Assembly: GCF_003265705.1 (NCBI RefSeq)
Contig: NW_020312859.1
Span: forward strand, 4,822,145 to 4,886,144
DNA from: Callorhinus ursinus
Taxonomy: Eukaryota > Chordata > Mammalia > Carnivora > Otariidae
Reading direction: 5' to 3'
DNA length: 64,000 nt
Part shown: positions 13,815 through 27,132 of the stretch, in pieces
Numbering within the stretch: the stretch's first letter is position 1
How the letters are laid out: each line of letters opens with the position of its first letter
Notes under the pieces: model-generated
Told to the model about the DNA's origin: nothing
Database searches by the model: none
What the model saw: only the letters and a program-made list of their open reading frames with translations
Position numbers and translations under genes: made by a program

Positions 13815-14627
13815 GTAGGAGGGGCCCGGCCACCACACAGGTGCTCGGGTGCATTCAGGCGGCCATGCCCGAGAGTTGGAGGGAGAACGTGAGGGTCAGT
13901 ATAGTGCTTCCTCCACCTAACCAAGCTGCCTGCGCGTGGGCACTGGCTGGCTGCCAGCACCAGACTAGCCCGTCCTGCTGCCAGCAGAGGCTGGGGGTCT
14001 CTTGCCAGACCCTGCCACCCCTGACCCTGCACCCTCTCACTTCCAGCAATGACTCTCCCTGCTTGTGGGCTTTGCCCAGCCCTCCTCCCCAGTCTGGGGC
14101 CAGATTCTGTTGCTTCATCCCCCAGGCACTGATGAGGGTCTTGCTCCAAATCCCACTGAGCACACTGAGCCCAGGGGCTCAGAGAGCCTCCCCAGCTCTG
14201 AGCATCTCCAACCCTGCAGAAGAACCTGAGGCCTGGCCACACCCCCACCCAGCCTGCCCCCTCGGAGATGCAGCCCACACCAACAGAGCTGGAGCTTGAA
14301 CCTTGGGCCCTTTGCCCACTAGCCAACCCGAGGATCCTGGCGTCATCAGAGGACCCTTGTGTCCAGGCAGGCTTCATGCCTTAGCCCCCCCAGGGTGTGA
14401 TAGCTCCGAGCATCATGTGCCTACAGCACATCCCGGTACTCGGGACACGTGTCATGGGAAAGCTGCTGGCGCCTGCGCCCCCTCCATGGCAGGACAGCCA
14501 TTCCTGGGTGGAAAAAGTGGGAATGTCCTTTTGGGTGTTTGAAAAGTGGTGTCTTGAAAGAAACTCAGGGTACCTCAGTGCACTCCTGTGTGCGTGCTGG
14601 CCTTGTGTGGGAATAAAATAAAATGGA

Positions 14628-14840
14628 TCTGAGCTGTGGTCTCAGCCCTGCAGGAGCTCACAGTCTTGCTACAGAGACAGATGAGCAAATTGTCCCAACC
14701 TCGTGTGGCAGTGCTGTAATAGAGGTCAGCTGCGAAGTGCTGTGCTGGCTGGGAACAGGGAGCAATTAATTCTGCTCAGAGGGTGAGAGAAGACTTCAAA
14801 AAGAAGGTGACTTTGGCCTTGAAGAAGGCAGCAGAAGTTT
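14628..14840 (-). repeat. LINE-2-like fragment
   Basis: Antisense L2 3'-end type sequence: 'gcaggagctcacagtc', 'gtgctgtaatagaggtcagc', 'gaagacttcaaaaagaaggt', 'tttggccttgaagaa'. It contains the probable donor of the 29-nt insertion (14659-14687). Confidence 0.6.
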
Positions 14841-15652
14841 GGGGGTATGGGGCTGAGGGAGCTGGGAAAAGGCCCTCAGAGCAGAGGGAACAGGAGGGCA
14901 AAGGCAAGGTGGTGTGAATGTGTGTGGCTTGTTTGCAGAAGAGCTGGGGTTGCAGTGGGGCTGGGGCTGGGGCCTCTCGGGAGCAGAGGAGGGGGTGAGG
15001 CTGGAAAATGCAGCAGGGTGCTGCTTGCACGGGGCTGCCCATGTGCGCTACAGAGTTTGGGCCTTGACCTGCAGCACGGTAGGTGTCAGACGCTTACTTT
15101 GTAAGCAGCAGAACCCTTTCTTCGAATAAAGCTCTCATGCAGGCGCCGTATAGGGAACAGGTCTGATCAAGAGCTGCTCATGGTGAAGCCACCTGGGGTG
15201 GGGGTTAAGCTCCCTCCAGACTGGTCTTCTGCCCCCCCCCAATGCCTCTTGGAGAGTCAGGACTCTGGGTGGCTTTGTGAACCCCCAGGCTTCCTAGGAG
15301 CACTGTGAGACAGCACTCGCAGTCCAAGGAGGAGAGAGACGGCAGCGTGTAAGCCGAGGTGTGGCTGAGTTCCCATTAGAAAGCCGCATCTGGGGACCAG
15401 TGAGGAGGAGAAGCTGCAGGGAAACCTGCCAGCCAGGAGACAGCGGAGGAGGATGTTGCAAATGCCCAGAAAAGAGAGGTGGGGGTCTGAACTGAGGAGA
15501 TGGCTGGCAGGCGGGACGGTGGGGCTGGGAGGTAGGAGCTGGGCTTCCAGATCCAAGTCCACGGTTTTGGGGAGCAGTTGGATGCAGGAGGTGAAGGAGA
15601 AGGAGAAGGTGCGGATGGTGGCAGGGGCCCAGGTCTGGGTAGTCAGGCGTCT

Positions 15653-15683
15653 GGGGGTAGGCGGGAGGAGGCGGGGTGGGGGG
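15653..15683 (+). other. G-quadruplex-forming motif
   Basis: Runs of G5, G3, G4 and G6 with loops of 5, 7 and 1 bases, inside a wider purine-rich stretch (about 15590-15700). It is intronic, with no nearby exon. Confidence 0.55.
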
Positions 15684-15759
15684 AGCTGGAGTGCCCAGTG
15701 GGACGCTCGAGGGAGAGATGTGCGGGAGAGATGCGCTTGTTCTTCAGCCATATTTGTGG

Positions 15760-16640
15760 AGTATCTGTTACCCACCAGGAGCTATTCTAGGTGTTTGGAA
15801 CGCATTGTGAATAAGAGCAAGCAAAACAGCAGACTCCCATCTCTGCTGCAACTTCTGTTCTAAAGTGGAGGAGACAGTCAATAACAAACACCCTATAATG
15901 TACTTTAATTATATGTTAGAAGGTGATGAGTATATGGAAAAAACTATGAGGGCGGGGTAAGGAAGATTGGAAGGCGGGTTTGGGGCCCGGAATACAATTG
16001 TGATAGAGGGATCAAGGCAGGCCCTATTGAGGAGGTCACGTAGAAGCTTACTTTCGAAGGAAGTGAGAGAACGAGCCGTGTGACCATCTCCAGGAAGAGC
16101 ATCACGGGGAGAAAGGACAAACCACACCAACACTTTATGGCGGGTTCGTGCCTGGCACGTTTCAGGAACAGCACAGAGGCCACTGTGACTGGAACACAGT
16201 GGAAGTGGGAACAACAGCAGCAGGTGACCCAGAGACATGGCAGGACCAGGTCATGGAGGGCCTTGGGGGTCATAGGAAGAACTTGAGGTTTTACTCTGAG
16301 AGAAGAAGGGAGCCACTGACAAGTTTTTGAGGAGAGGAATGACACACTTTGACTTTTTTTTTTTTTAAATCATCCCTCTGCCTACTGTGTTGAGAACAGA
16401 CTGTTGGTGCAGGAAGTGGGGGAGGGTGTTTGCTAAGGGAGCGAGCAGAGAGGACGGAGAGGAGGAAGCTTCTGCAGTCATCCCAGGTGACAAGTGATGG
16501 CTGCTTGAACCCGGGGCTAGCAATGGAGTGGATTCCGGATATATCCCGACCAAATACCTGATAGACTGAATAGGGAGTGTGAGAGAAAAAAGGTGACTCC
16601 AAGATTTGGGGCTCAAACGGTAGATGACTGGAATCCGAGA
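15760..16640. repeat. Old interspersed repeat, family uncertain
   Basis: Contains phrases common to an ancient mammalian repeat: 'gcattgtgaataagagcaag', 'catggagggccttgggggtc', 'aggttttactctgagag', 'tactgtgttgagaacagact', 'gatgactggaatccgagat'. I recognise the type but cannot name the family reliably; an L2/CR1-like origin is one option. Confidence 0.45.
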
Positions 16641-17904
16641 TAACCATGAAATTAAATGGATTCCCATAAAACAAAGACCGCTGTGGAGTTCCAGACTCAG
16701 AAGGCACAGCCGTCCTGTTCCTTTGCCTAAAAAAGTAAAACCATGAACTCTGCTCCACGAGCCCCTGGGTGAAGTAGAGGCTGTGAAAGCCTCTTTGCCG
16801 TTCACCTTTTCCAGAATCCCTTTTTGCAAAACCAGAGCTCAGGCACGGAGGAGGAGTCTCCAAGAACCTCACTTTGAGACATGGAGAGAAGCAGGGGTCA
16901 AGGTCATTGGCTCTAGCTCCCCCTTCCAGGGTGGGTCTTGGATAAACAGGTTTCTCAGCCCCAGATGTTGGTACAGCCTTTGAGAATTGATTTCCCTAAA
17001 TGCAAAAACATCAGGCTCAGAAGTGCTGTGGGGTTGGCTGCCATATGCTGCTGGCAAGCGTCCCCTAAAATCGGCAGATGAATAGAGCACTTATTGATAT
17101 AAATATCATCACCACAACAGCTGGGTGCCTTGGGAAAATAAACAATGACACCGCATGAGCGTCAGAAAAGCCGCCCTCAGCACCTGGAAGGGCGGTTCTT
17201 TGAAGTGGTATCAGCATTTGCCCGCCAGCATGCCCGTGCCAGGACAGCCTCGGGTCTGCACAGATGGGTCTGCCCTAGGGCCTGAGCATCAGCAGAGGAC
17301 CAGTGCCACATCCTGTGGTTTGACAGGGGACCAAACCTATCCGGGCTCGTATTGAGGGTTGTGGCAGGACGACCTGTAAGTTGCTGCAAAGTAAGGTGGA
17401 GGAGAGGCTGAGACCTCCCCGAGTGCCTTATTTTCTTGCACTGCTCAGAATCCTATACTGCATCATTCAGTCAGCCGTCCCTGGTCACAGATACTCTCCC
17501 ATTCTCCACAGTGGCTTCTGTTCAAAGATAATTCCAAGCAGTGGGGGCTGAAGATAAAGACTCTGAAAGCCACTACAGGTATTCAACCTTAGAGATTTTT
17601 GTTGTTGTTGTTAGCTCTTTAGGACTCACTCTAAGGCCTGTGATCAGATTAGTGGGGCAATATCCTAGAACCACAACATCCAGTAAATGGCACTGTGGTT
17701 TCCAGTGGGCACCTCTGAAAGAACCTTTCCAGTCACACCCAATAGCACTGACACAAGATCCCTTCCATCCTCGTGGGCTCTATGGATAGCCCAGAGTCCA
17801 TGGGGAACAGACACCAAAAAGGAGCCTTCTTCATGGTCATGCCACACCCGCCATATTGTTTAGACACCTCAGGAGATCCTCTGTGCCAGCCATGGGGTGG
17901 GGCT

Positions 17905-18388
17905 GTGCAGTAGACAGAATCATGTCCCCTCACCCCCAAAGATGTCCACATCCTTGTCTCTAAACCGGCAAATGTGTTGTCTTACAGAGTAGAAGGGACT
18001 TTGCAGATGTGGTAAATTTAAGGATGCTGAGATGTGCACATTGTCCTGGGTTATCCAGGTGGGCCCAATATTAAGGTCCTAGTAAGAGGGATGCAGGAAG
18101 ATCAGAGTCAGTGGTGTTGGAAGCAGACCATGGGGTGATGGAAGCAGAAAGTGGAGAGATACGGCCACAGGCCAAGGAATGCTGGTCGCCTCTCAAACTG
18201 GAGAAGATGAAAAATGGATTGTCCCCTGTAGACTCCAGAAAGGAACACAGACACCTTGGCTGACACTTTGATTTTAAGCCTTTAATGCTCATTTCAGGTT
18301 TCTGACCTCCAGATAATAAATTTGTGTTACATTAAGCCACCACATTTGTGGTGATTTGTTGCATCAGCCATAGAAAACTAAGACAGGC
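17905..18388 (+). mobile_element. MaLR (MLT1/MST-type) solo LTR
   Basis: About 480 bp with the typical opening 'gacagaatcatgtcccctca', 'gatgtccacatccttgtctc', an 'agaagggactttgcagatg' block, 'gaaggccac'-like internal region, and the end 'gataataaatttgtgttac' with 'gccatagaaaactaagaca'. It is an old non-autonomous LTR with no internal genes visible. Confidence 0.75.
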
Positions 18389-20164
18389 AATAAAACTGAA
18401 AACAGGAATTCAGACCCAGAGGTACAGGGCATCAGTGTCAGTGCAGGGTGTGAGACTGAAATCCTGGGAACATCCTGAGTCAGCAGTGTTGGACTGGAAA
18501 GTGGTTCAAGCTGGAGAAATGCATGTCTGAATCAGAGTCCTTCAGGAACCATGAGAGAGCAAGATGGGGAGAGCCAAGGAGAAGGCAGATGTCCACTTCA
18601 CCAAACACAGGACTCTTGTGGACCCAGGAGGTCTTTTAAAGTCAAGGTGCCTGCTTTCTGGGTTGCATTCAATCCTTCAGTCATCAACATGCGTCAATTG
18701 AGAACCTCCCATGCACAAGGCACAGACCAGACATAGAACAGGACAAAAGAGGCACAAAAAACCCACAGTCCCCACGGTGCAGACATTGTGGTGAAGTCAT
18801 ATCTACCTGCCAGACTCCCTTTGGCATCAATTGGGATGGAATCATCTTCAGCTGGAACCATCTCAGCCAACATCCCCGCGTGGCAGGAAGAAGCTGACCA
18901 GGAAGCAGAAGGGATGGAAGAGCCAGTGTCCAGGCAGCATGTCACATTGCTCCCAAGCTCTGTGGGCAGCTCTGGAAGAACCCAGCAGATGACCAGCACA
19001 CATCACCCCACCAGCCTGGAATCAGGTTTGGGGTCAATGAGACCCAGTGTCACTTTGGCTGTCTCCACACAGTAAGTGCTAGGTTTTTAGGATTCCTTGA
19101 ATATCCTACACATTGATTACACTGGCTCTGCTTGCAGCATTCCCTGAGTTTCTCAATGTTTCACTTGTCACTCATTCTTGGGAGGACACGTTATTTTGCT
19201 TATATCTTAGAGATTTTATCATCTATATGTTCTCCGAACACCTTTGATATTTCCCAGGTCCTTCCTCCATAGACCTATTTTAGAAGCTTTTGTTTTCTGA
19301 ACTGTATTTACTAATTAATCATTTGTTAGTTTTACTTGTTTATTTTTCCACGAACATAACTACCCCAATGAATTTCTGATTGGCAGACAGAGCTAACACG
19401 AGATGGTCTAATTCCAGCCCAAAGCCAGAGATTCGGTGTCCTCCTCTCCAAGACAACAATGTGATTCCCTTAGGCTTTCAAAGATGTTGGAAATATCTCA
19501 TTGGCTTCTCCTGTCAACTTTATGGACCCCCACTTTGGAAATCACTGATCTGCCTGGAGTCCATTTCCCCTCATTCTGCACATCAGGAAGCTGAGGTCCA
19601 GGCAGGAGAAAGGATTTATCCAAAGCCCCATAACCCATCACTGACTTGGGCCCACTAGGGATTGTGAAGATTTTGGTCACCATTTAAACAATAGGATTTC
19701 CAGGGCCCTCGTGCCTGATAGTCCCTGACTGGTGCCTGGGTATATGGAGCAGGAAGGAATGTTCTTTGGTTTAAAACAAACAAGAGCTCTATAAAAACTG
19801 AGTCGCCCAGTTCTGAGGCTCCAACCGTGGAAAGTCTGAGAGTTCAGGTGATGCTAGGCCAGGTAGAAAGGTGAGGGAGGGTGAGACCAAGAACAGTGCA
19901 TTCCCATGGAACTTCTAGAAGTGAGAGAGGCAAGCAAGTCTGTCACCCTCCCAAGAGAAAAGCAGGGGTGATGTTTCAGGAATGTCTTTTGTTGTCATTG
20001 TGTCTGCAAGGGAAATAGCAAGCATTGATAGCCCCATTTTTATCTCAGCTTGTGAAAACAGCCTAACATGCTGGGAAAACCCACAGAACACCCAAGTCTA
20101 TGTCTCCGAGAGCCTCAAGTCTGACTTTGCAAGGGGCTGTGTTTCTGTTCCAGTGGGAGTAACA

Positions 20165-20300
20165 GTAGAATAAGAAGTCTGGGCCTGTGAGACCTGACTT
20201 CAAGTTCTAGCCCCGCCACCTACTTACTACCTTAAGCCAGTTTCATAACTTGTACCAAGTCTCAGTGTGATCATCTATTAAATTCATGTAACCCAGAGGT
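20165..20300 (+). repeat. MIR SINE fragment
   Basis: Sense MIR: 'gacctgacttcaagttctag', 'ccgccacctacttactacc', 'tctcagtgtgatcatctatt'. Confidence 0.7.
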
Positions 20301-20959
20301 CAGCTAAGTTCACTCTGTCCTTCAAGATTTCATTGAAATGGGCTGTTTCCTCTCCCCCATCCTGTGGCCAAGTCTATTGTCTAGCCCACAGATTTCTGGG
20401 AATTGCAAGGGAGTCCTGTTTGCATGTATACTTCCCAGTTCCTGCTTGGGCCTTACTGGAGGCAAGGTGGGATTGGAATCCCAGTAATGCCCATGACCAA
20501 AGGTTGAACATTGCATATCCTCATTCTTAACCCCCCCCACCTTGCCTCCTCACCCTTGGCATGTGGCAGCACATCTCCCCCCTCCCCACTCTGTTGCCCA
20601 AACCACTTCCTGCCTCTACCTCTCCTCCCATGCCTCTCCTAGTGATGCCACCTTCTACCCAAAAGTTGTGCCTTTCTTAAGCTGCACAGTTGCACTCTTT
20701 TTTTAACATACAGTATTACATATAATGAACATGCACTACTGTATTAGTTTGGTATTTATAATATAGCAGTTCAGCAATGCCATAGGTTACTCAGTGCTCA
20801 TCAAGTATGTGCACCTCCAATTCCCTTCACCTTTTTCACCCAACCCTCACCCACCTCCCCTCTGGTAACCATCACTTTGTTCTGTATAGTTAAGGGTCTG
20901 TTTTTTGGTTTGTCTCTTTTTTACTCCATTGTTCCTTTGTTCTGTGCCTTAAATTCCAC

Positions 20960-23900
20960 ATATGAATAAAATCATATGGTATTTGTCTTTCTCTGACCTC
21001 GCTTAGCATTTTACTCTCTAGATCCATCCATGTTGTTGCAAATGGGAAGATTTCATTCTTTTTTATGTGTGAATAATATTCCGTATATATACTACTACTT
21101 TATCCATGCATCTATGGATGGACATGTAGGCAGCTTCCATAATCTGGCTATTATAATTAATGTTTAATAAACATCAGGTGCATGTATCCCTTTGAATTAT
21201 TTTTAATACTTGGGGTAAATACCCAATAGTGCAATTACTGAATCATAGGGTAGCTCTATTTTTAACATTTTGAGGAACCTCCATACTGTTTTCCACAGTG
21301 GCTGCACCAGTTTGCATTCCCACCATAGTGTATGTGGGTTCCTTTTTCTCCACATCCTTGCCAACACCTGTTATTTCTTATGTTTTTGGTTTTAGCCATT
21401 TTGACAGATGTGAGGTGATATCTCATTGTGTTTTTTATTTCATTTCCCTGATGATAAGTGATGTTGAGCATCTTTTCATGTATCTGTTAGCCCTCTGAAT
21501 GTCTTCTTTGGAGAAATGTCTGTTCATGTCTTCTGCCCACTTTTAATTGGATTGTTTTTGGTGTTGAGTTATATAAAGTCTTTATATATTTTGGATACTA
21601 ACCTTTTATCAGATAGGTCATTTGCAACTGTCTTCTCCCATTCAGCAGATTGACTTTTGGTTTTGACTGTTGGTTGTTTCCCTCGCTGTGCAGAAGCTCT
21701 TTATTTTGATGTAGTACCAATAGTTTATTTTTGCTTTTGTTTCCCTTACCTCGGGAGACATAGCTAGAAAGATATTGTTATGGTTGATGTCAGAGAAATT
21801 ACTTCCTGTGTTCTCTTCTAGGATTTTTATGGTTTCAGGTCTCACATTCAGGTCTTTGATCAAATTAGAAGTTAGTTTTTGTCTATGGTGTAAGAAAGTG
21901 GTCCAGTTTCATTCTTTTGCATGTTGCTGTCAAGTTTTCCTGATACCATTTCCGAAGAGACTGCCTTTTTGCAATTAGATATTCTTTCCTTTGTTAAAGA
22001 TTAATTGACCATATAATTGTGGGCTTATTTCTGGATTTTCTGTTCTGTTTCATTGATCTATATGTCTGTTTTAGTACCAGTACCATACTGCTTTGATTAC
22101 TACAGTTGTTTAATGTAACCTGAAGTCTGGAGTTGTGATGCCTCCAGCTCTGCTCTGCTTTTTTGAGATTACTTTGGCTATTCAGGGTCCTTTGTGGGTT
22201 CCATAAAATTTTAGGATTTTTTAGTTCTCTGAAAACTGCTATTGGTATTTTGATAGGGATTTCATTAAATGTGTTCATTGCTTTGGGTACTATAGACATT
22301 TTAACAATATTGGTTCTTCCAGTCCATGAGCACAGAATATCTTTCCATTTCTTTGTGTCATCTTCAATTTCTTTCATGAGTATTTTATAGTTTTCGGAGG
22401 ACATGTCTTTCACCTCTTTGGTTAGGTTCATTCCTAGGTATCTTATTATTTTGGGTGCTATTGTAAATGGGATTATTTTCTTAATTTGCTTTCTGCTGCT
22501 TCATTATTGGAATATACAAATGCAGTGGATTTCTGTCATTGATTTTGTATCCTGTGACTTTACTGAATTCATTTATCAGTTCTAATAGTTTTTTTTTAAT
22601 TCAATTAGCCAACGTATAGTAGTATATCATTAGTTCTAATATTTTTATGATGAAGTCTTTTGGCTTTTCTTATATATAGTATCATGTCACCTGCAAATAA
22701 TGAAAATTTTACTTCTTCCTTACCAGTTTGGATAGCTTTTATTCATTTTTCTTATCTGAAGAAATTTTCTTTCTTAGCTAGGACTTCTAGTATTCTAATG
22801 AAAAGTGGTCAGAGTAGACCTCCTTCTGGTGTTCCTGAACTTAGTGGAAAAGCTCTCAGGTTTTCCCCATTTAAGATGATGTTAGTTGTGAGTTTTTCAT
22901 ATAAGGCCTTTAATATGTTGAGATTTGTTCCCTCTAGATCTACTTTGTTGAGGTTTTTTTATCATGAATGGATATTGTACTTTATCAAATGTTTTTTTCT
23001 GCATCTATTTAAATAATTATATGGTTCTTATCCTCTTATTAATGTGATGTATCACATTCATTGATTTGCAAATATTAAACCACCCTTGCATCCTGGGAAT
23101 AAATCCCACCTGATTTTTGTGAATGATTTTTTTAGTGTATTGTTGAATTCAGTTTGCTAGGATTTTGTTGAGGATTTTTGCATCTGTGTTAATCAGGGAT
23201 ATTGGCCTGTAGTTCTCTTTTTTTGTGGTTTCTTCATTTGCTTTTGGTATCAGGGTAATGCCAGCCTTATAGAATGAATTTGGAAGTTTTCCATCCTTTC
23301 CTACTTTTTGGAATATTTTGAGAATAGGTCTTAACTCTTCTCGAAATGTTTGGTACAATTCACTGTGAAAGCATCTGGTCCTGGGCTTTTGTTTGTTGGG
23401 AGTTTTTTGATTACTGGTTCAGTTTTCTGGCTGGTAATTGGTCTGTTCAAATTTTCTGTTTGTTCCTGTTTCAGTTTTGGTAGTTTACATGTTTCTAGGA
23501 ATTTATCCATTTCTTCTACATTGTTCAATCTGTTGGCATATAATTTTTCATCATAGTCTCTTACAATCCTTTGTATTTCTGTGGTGTTGTTATTTCTCCT
23601 CTTTTGCTTCTAACTTTGAGGCTTTTTTTTTCTTTTGATGAGTCTGGCTAAATGTTTATCAATTTTGTTGATCTTTTCAAAGAACCAGCTTCTGGTTTCA
23701 TTTTTTTAGTTTCTGTATCATGTATTTCTACTCTAATCCTTATGATTTCCTTCTGCTAGTTTGGGGTTTTGTTTTTTCTTCTTTTTCTAGTTCCTTTAGG
23801 TTGTAAGGTTGGGTTATTTCTTTGAGATTTTTCTTGCTTCCTGAGGTGGGTATGTATTTTCATGAACTTCCCTCTTAGAATAGCTTTTCCTGCATCCCAA

Positions 23901-24750
23901 GGGTTTTGGGCTGTTATGTTTTCAGTTTTGTTTGTTTCTGTGTACTTTTTTATTTGTTCTTTGGTTTCTTGGTTAAACCATTCATTGTTTAGTAGCATGT
24001 TATGTAACCTCCATGTTTTTGTAGTCTTTCCAGATTTTTACTTATGGTTGATCTCTAGTTTCATAGCATTGTGGTCAGAAAAGATACATGGTATGACTTT
24101 GATCTTTTTAAATTTGTTGTGGCTTGTTTTGTGGGCTAATATGTGATCTATTCTGGAGAATGTTCCATGTGCACTTGAAAAGAATGTATATTCTGCTGTT
24201 TTTAGAATAAAATGTTCTGACTATATCTGTTAAATACATCTGGTCTAGTGTGTCATTCAAACCCCCTTTTTGCTTGTTCGTTTCCTGTTTGGATGATCTG
24301 TCCATTGATACAAGTGGGGTGTTAAAGTCCCCTAGTATTACTGTATTATTATCAATTAGGTCCTTTATGTTTGTTATTGTTTTATGTTATTTGGGTGGTC
24401 CCATGTTGGATGCATATATATTTACAACTGTTATATCTTCTTGTTGGATTGTCCCCTTTATTATTATATAGTGCTCTTCTTTGTCTCTTTTTATTTGTTT
24501 TAAAGTCTATTTTGTCTGATATACGGATGGCTACCCTGGCTTTCTTTTGACACCCATTTGCATGATGTTTCTCCATCCCCTCACTTTCAATCTGTAGGTG
24601 TCTTTAGGACTAAAATGAGTCTCTTGTAGGCAGCATACAGATGGGTCTTCTTTCTTTATCCATTCCACCACCCTTTGTCTTTTGATTGGAGCATTAATCC
24701 ATGTATAGTCAAAGTAATTATTGATATATATGTATGTATTGCCATTTTGT
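20960..24750 (-). pseudogene. L1 no. 1 ORF2 remnant (endonuclease/reverse transcriptase)
   Basis: Disrupted ORF2 on the minus strand. Recognisable pieces in order: the endonuclease start (WIKKEDPSVCCLQETHFSP, about 24620-24680), the RT block with [11 protein letters not shown] (about 23190-23220), the RT catalytic block at 22686-22697, then KWKDILCSW (about 22330) and a C-terminal cysteine-containing region (about 21280-21400). Many stops and frameshifts separate them. The RT catalytic tetrapeptide reads FAGD where L1 RTs normally have FADD. Confidence 0.85.
22588..22631 (-). mobile_element. 44-nt L1 3'-end insertion with 10-bp target-site duplication
   Basis: A T9 run (antisense poly-A) followed by about 34 nt resembling the carnivore L1 3' terminus (sense 'acgttggctaattgaatt') interrupts L1 no. 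1. The octanucleotide-plus flank AGTTCTAATA occurs at 22578-22587 and again at 22632-22641. Removing the block restores the usual L1 ORF2 order. It is an extremely 5'-truncated retrotransposition event. Confidence 0.8.
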
Positions 24751-25149
24751 ATTTGTTTTGTGGTTGGTTTTGTAGATTTTCTCTGTTTCTTTCTTCCCTG
24801 GCTCTCTTCTCTCACAATAAGTTGCTTTCTTTATGATATATTTGGATTCCCTTTTCTTTATTTTTTGCATATCTATTACTGCTTTTGATTTTTGATTTGT
24901 GGTTATCATTAGGTTTATATATGACATCTTCTACATATAACAGTCTATATTAAGGTGATGGTTGTTTAAGTTTGAACACATTCTTTACTCCTCTCCTCCC
25001 CACATTGTAAGTTATGGTGTCATACTTTACATCCTTTCATTTTGTGAGTCGTTTGACGGATTTTTACAGATATACTTATTTTTACTGCTTTTGTGCTTCC
25101 TACTTTTCTTACTCTTACTTATAGTCTCTCCTTTCCACCCAGTGAGTCC

Positions 25150-26037
25150 CCTTTAGCATTTCTTTAGGGCTGATTTAGTGGTCATGAACTCCTTTAGCTT
25201 TGGTTTGTCTGGGAAACTATTTCTCTCTCTTTCTGTCTGAATGATAGCCTTGCTGGATAGAGTATTCTGGGTGGCAGATTTTTCCATTCAGCACTTTGAA
25301 TATATTATGCCACTCTCTTCTGGCATGCTAAAAGTTTCTGGTGAAAAATCTGCTAGCTTTATGGGTCTTCCCTTGTAAGTTACTTCTTTTGTCTTGCTGC
25401 TTTATCACTACTTTTTGTTGTTTTAATTAAATTACTAGGTGTCTTGGTGTGGTCCTCCTTGGGTTGATTTTGTTGGGGATCTCTGTGCCTCCTGGGTCTG
25501 GGTGTCTGTTTCCTTCACCAGATGAAGGAAGTGTTTAGCTATTATTTCTTCAAATAAATTTTCTGCACCCTTTTCTCTCTTCTTCTGTTGTTCCTCTTAA
25601 GTTTGATGGAGTTACTGAGTTCCCTAAGTCTATTTTTATTTTGTATAATTTTTTCTCCCACATGCTCAACTTGATTACTTTCCACGACTCTGTCTTCCAG
25701 GTTACTAATTAATTCATTCTTCTGCTTCCTCTAGCCTGTATTTATTCCATCTAGTATATTTTTAGTTTCATTTATTGTGTTCTTCACCTCTGATTTGTTC
25801 TTTTTTTATCTCATTGTTAAGGGCCTCATGGATGTCCTCCACTCTTTTCTCAAATCCAGTGAGTATCTTTATGACCATTACTTCAAATTCTGTATCAGGC
25901 ATACTACCTATCTCTGTTTCACTTAGGTCTCTTCCTGTGGTTTTGTCCTGCTTTTTCATTTGGGACATATGCCTCTGTTTCCTAATTTTGTCTGCCTCTT
26001 TATGTCTGTTTCTCTGTGTTAGGAAAGTCAGCCCCAT
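25150..26037 (-). pseudogene. L1 no. 1 ORF1 remnant
   Basis: The N-terminal part is readable at 25768-26037 (SQMKKQDKTTGRDLSETEIG, then a coiled-coil-like stretch with LTGFEKRVEDIHEALNNEIK). The C-terminal domain, whose L1 signature resembles RIEGEIKSFxDK, is only partly recognisable at about 25170-25440. Stops and shifts lie between. ORF1 normally encodes the RNA-binding chaperone of the L1 particle; this copy is dead. Confidence 0.8.
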
Positions 26038-27132
26038 CTCTTATTCTTGAAAGTAGTGGGCAGGGCGAGCACTTTTAACAAGGTGGCACTGGTCCTTTGC
26101 CAGAGGGAATGTGTCTCCACTGCTGAGACTGGGGACAATCCACAAAGCACACACAGGCAGGGCACACAGTACCCACAAGTTGTGGGCACTGGTTCTTTTC
26201 CACAGGGGATAAGCCACTGCTGCTGAGACCAGGGTGGCTGGGGCTGTTGCACAAAGTGTGCATGAGTGGGGCATACAGTTTTAACAAGGTGCATGTGTCC
26301 TCTGCAGGTGACCAGCTTCTACCATTGCTGCCAAGACAAGCCTTACAAAGCACACAGTCAGAAGACACGGTGTTGGCAATATTTACAGGGTCTTCTCACT
26401 CTGGCAGATCTGCCCTTTCCAGTCATGTTTGCCTAATCACAGGGGAGCAGGGCTTGGTGTAAGCAAGTTAGGTAGTTAATGTGGGTGCTGCACTGGTTCC
26501 CACAGGTGGCCATGTGTTTATGTTGGGGGAGGGGTGGAGGAGGGAAATGACACCTGCCAGCTCCTTTGTTCCTGGAGGGGTCTCCCTGTGAACTCCACTC
26601 CTCTGGGACAAGCTCTGAGGTGAATAAATAACACTCCAACCCATAGGCCCCTGGCATTTTCAAACTGCTGCTTCTAGGCTGGATCTCTGTGGGCTGTTTG
26701 TTGTGCTGTCTCTTTAAGCCTGGAGACTCAGCTTCCTAACACCCTCTGGGCTTTCCCAGAGCCGAGCCTGCTGGTTTTTAAAATTCCAGGCTTTAAGTCC
26801 CCTCTAGTTGTAAGAACTCAGAAAATTCAGGTTGGTTTCCCGGCCAGATGCTATGAGGATTCACCTTCCCCATGCCGGCTCCCTGTTGGGATAGTTTGTT
26901 TCTCTCCCCTTTCCTCACCCATAGCTCCCTCCCAAGGTTGGCCTGTAAATCAGTTTAGCTCCTACCACATCTCCACCCTTCCTACCCTCTTCAGTGTGGC
27001 CTCTTCTCTACATTTAGTTGTGGAGTTTGTTCTACCAGTCTTCAGGTTATTTTCTGCATTATTTGCACTGATATGAGTGTTATCTAGTGGTATCCACAGG
27101 ATGAGGTGAGGTTAGGGTCCTCCACCTTCCCT

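Larger units (their letters stand above)
20698..27132 (-). mobile_element. L1 retrotransposon no. 1, near full length, decayed
   Basis: About 6.4 kb of carnivore L1 on the minus strand. The poly-T (poly-A tail) is at about 20697-20705. The 3' UTR, ORF2, ORF1 and 5' UTR follow toward higher coordinates, and the 5' end near 27132 reads in sense like the conserved start '(g)gaaggtggaggaccctaac'. Both open frames are broken many times, so it cannot be autonomous. A 44-nt L1 3'-end insertion interrupts ORF2 at 22588-22631. No clear target-site duplication is left, which fits an old element. Confidence 0.9.

Noticed and set aside
13766..14377. 203-codon minus-strand open frame
   Set aside because: Overlaps the antisense of a PTPRT exon and GC-rich intron; composition is not protein-like.
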